Shown here: positions 4,016 through 5,477 of the stretch, in pieces
How the letters are laid out: the number at the start of each line of letters is the position of its first letter
How positions within the stretch are numbered: position 1 is the stretch's first letter
Source: Nitrospinota bacterium
GTDB taxonomy: Bacteria; Nitrospirota; Nitrospiria; Nitrospirales; UBA8639
Direction: 5' to 3'
DNA length: 5,477 nucleotides
Assembly: GCA_022561525.1 (NCBI GenBank)
Contig: JADFRB010000165.1
Location: forward strand, 1-5,477
Notes under the pieces: model-generated
Told to the model about the DNA's origin: nothing
The model's input: only the letters and a program-made list of their open reading frames with translations
Databases searched by the model: none
Translations under genes and position numbers: made by a program

Positions 4016-4693
4016 CTAGGCCAGGAACGCCTTCCGTATGCCAACGAGGAATTCGTCAACCATCTGTAGATTGGGTTCCTGTTTACAGTGGTGGAGAGCC
4101 TCAGAGGCTTTCTGTGTCAGCTCTTCTCCTAAGTCGATCACCTCACCGACGCGGTAGGTTCCCTCTTTAAAGCGTGCGATGGTTTCCCCAAGGGCTGTGT
4201 CCCGAATTCGAATGGTGAACGATCCCGTTTCTAGGAGTTCGCAGAGGTTGGAAAGCACACGCATATAGGCTGCCGCATATTTTTGAGGGCGACTGTCTTT
4301 TTTATCCAGGAATTTTTTGCGTTGATTCATCGCATATCCTGTGAATGCCTCATAGGCTTTCTGAGGCGTCCAGACGACGGGGAACAGTTGTTGTAATTCA
4401 GATCCCCAATGATTTTTGGTGACGACTGGGGCCAAAAACGTTTCCAAAATTAAGGGGTGACTTTGAATGGCGAGGGTTAAAAATTGAGCGATTTCCCAGG
4501 CAGTTTCATCGCCTTCGTCTTGCTTCCAACTCGAGGACGGATACTTGAAGCCAAGTCGAAATATATCGGCTGTGGGAATCACAAAGACACTACGAAAGTC
4601 TTTGTCGCTTTCCGGCCCGGCAAGGCCATGTGCGTGAGACCCAACCAATACTTTTAAAATAGTGGATCGCTGAGATTGTATTTTTTGTGACAT
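4016..4693 (-). CDS. RlaP-family (DNA polymerase beta superfamily) nucleotidyltransferase
   Basis: The predicted protein is 225 residues. The N-terminus carries the nucleotidyltransferase signature: LVGSHAHGL with Gly18-Ser19, then ESDKDFRSVFV with the metal-binding pair Asp30-x-Asp32 (G-S-x10-D-x-D). Further family-like segments are WEIAQFLTLAIQSHPLILETFLAP (about 85-108), in which an acidic Glu opens the segment, and AFTGYAMNQRKKFL (about 135-148) followed by a helical C-terminal half with KYAAAYMRVLSNLCELLETG. This is the pattern of the predicted nucleotidyltransferase family (PF10127) that includes RlaP, a protein tied to RNA repair operons in other bacteria. No RNA ligase or other repair gene is visible here, so it is an orphan copy with unknown substrate. 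ATG 4693 has no clear ribosome binding site; a slightly later start before the GS motif cannot be excluded. Confidence 0.85.
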   Translation of the reverse strand: MSQKIQSQRSTILKVLVGSHAHGLAGPESDKDFRSVFVIPTADIFRLGFKYPSSSWKQDEGDETAWEIAQFLTLAIQSHPLILETFLAPVVTKNHWGSELQQLFPVVWTPQKAYEAFTGYAMNQRKKFLDKKDSRPQKYAAAYMRVLSNLCELLETGSFTIRIRDTALGETIARFKEGTYRVGEVIDLGEELTQKASEALHHCKQEPNLQMVDEFLVGIRKAFLA

Positions 4694-4794
4694 GTTATGA
4701 AAAATGAAAGTCCAATGAGTCGCTTCTTATTGGGATGAGGTATCTTCCTTCCCCTTAAATATAATGTGCAATAGGAAAAATCTCGTCCATTGTT

Positions 4795-5477
4795 TTACTG
4801 CAAAGTCATCCAAAGAATGGCTGTGCCTCCAGCGGCCAGTATAACGGCCATACCTGGAACAACGTCCCTTGCGAGTCGCCATCCACCTAGGCCAAATGCG
4901 AGAAGGGTTTTCACAGCCGTGTTAGTAATGGCCGCGAACGTGATCGCAAGCACAGCCGTCCCGGCAGCCAACCCCTCAATATGAAACCGTGCCATGGAAA
5001 GAGAAATAGCGTCGACATCCGTTGTGCCGGCCAGAATGCTTGATACATAGAGCCCGGTATCACCCAGAAGGCTTTGGGCCGCCTTGGCGATGAACAGCAC
5101 AAGGGCATACAACAAACCAAATTTAAGGGCAAAGGCCAACTCGAAAGGATTGCAATGAGAGACCGCCATCGTATCGTCGGCAAGAGATCCACGGGATTTT
5201 AAATAGAGAAGCAACACGACTAAGTACCCCGCAGCGGCCATGATGCCGAGTGGAAGTCAGAGAAGAGGGAAAAGAGCAAAATTCAGGATCGCAATGAGGG
5301 CGAGGGTACGCGCAAACATGGTACTAGAAGCTGTCAGCGTTGCGAGAGCTGCAAGCCTGGACATAGATGGTGATTTTTGGGCTTGTCTAGCCATACTGAC
5401 CGTGACGGCTGTGGAGGAGATAAACCCCTCGAGAATTCCGGCGATTAGGTTGATGTTGACACCAACCTTTGAAAGGA
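4795..5477 (-). pseudogene. DUF4010 (MgtC-like) polytopic membrane protein, interrupted by an in-frame TGA and cut by the window edge
   Basis: About 225 residues of the C-terminal part are visible; the N-terminus lies beyond 5477. Upstream of the stop the frame reads GFISSTAVTVSMARQAQ and then a hydrophobic run ending FALFPLL. TGA follows at 5257-5259, after which the same frame resumes LPLGIMAAAGYLVVLLLYL and contains NPFELAFALKFGLLYALVL and GLYVSSILAGTTDVDAISLS. These are hallmark segments of DUF4010, the C-terminal membrane domain of MgtC/SapB-like proteins. About seven hydrophobic helices are present. Family resemblance is strong on both sides of the TGA with no frame change or gap, so one base change is the simplest explanation: a real nonsense mutation, or an assembly or sequencing error. 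An internal start at 5241 could give a 148-residue fragment, but that would lack the SSTA motif. The stop at 4795-4797 is 101 bases before the RlaP-type gene. Confidence 0.8.

Noticed and set aside
4751..4780. AT-rich stretch upstream of the RlaP-type gene as a sigma-70 promoter
   Set aside because: A TATATT-like -10 is present on the minus strand, but no -35 hexamer stands at 16-18 bases; the best partial match is at about 20.
5257..5259. Selenocysteine codon in the DUF4010 gene
   Set aside because: No Cys/Sec-type position is known in this family region, and no stable hairpin is apparent just downstream of the TGA.

Overview
The window looks like a piece of chromosome from a Gram-negative bacterium, densely coded on the minus strand. 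I found no convincing plus-strand gene. Base composition looks close to balanced. The mix of genes (CbpA/CbpM co-chaperone pair, DUF4010/MgtC-like membrane protein, STAS/SEC14-like protein, YgaP-like DUF2892 protein, RlaP-type nucleotidyltransferase) together with a sigma-54 type promoter would fit a Nitrospirota (Nitrospira-like) or proteobacterial genome. This is inference from gene content and there is no marker gene to settle it.

Layout, read right to left in the direction of transcription. At the right edge is the C-terminal part of a polytopic DUF4010 protein, interrupted by one in-frame TGA (5257-5259). Next is a stand-alone RlaP-family nucleotidyltransferase (4016-4693). A gene-free gap of about 440 bases follows (3572-4015). 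It holds a repeat-rich element with nested inverted repeats (3821-3982), a palindromic operator-like site (3755-3775) and a strong -24/-12 (sigma-54) promoter candidate (3642-3658).

That promoter points into a tight five-gene cluster: a zinc-ribbon protein (3326-3571), a small cysteine-containing membrane protein (2848-3333), CbpA (1833-2801), CbpM (1523-1840) and a two-CBS-domain protein (1067-1486). Two of its junctions, zinc ribbon to membrane protein and cbpA to cbpM, use the same 8-base stop/start overlap (ATGCCTAA and ATGCCTGA), which suggests translational coupling. The cluster pairs a DnaJ-type Hsp70 co-chaperone and its inhibitor with two cysteine-containing proteins of unknown role and a ligand-sensing CBS protein. 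A regulated stress or protein-quality-control unit is a reasonable reading, but it is inference.

Downstream, a second nested inverted-repeat element (about 907-1048) separates the cluster from a small STAS/SEC14-like (SpoIIAA-like) gene (505-867). After another gap of about 340 bases, the 5' part of a DUF2892 membrane protein gene with an ideal ribosome binding site runs off the left edge (1-164).
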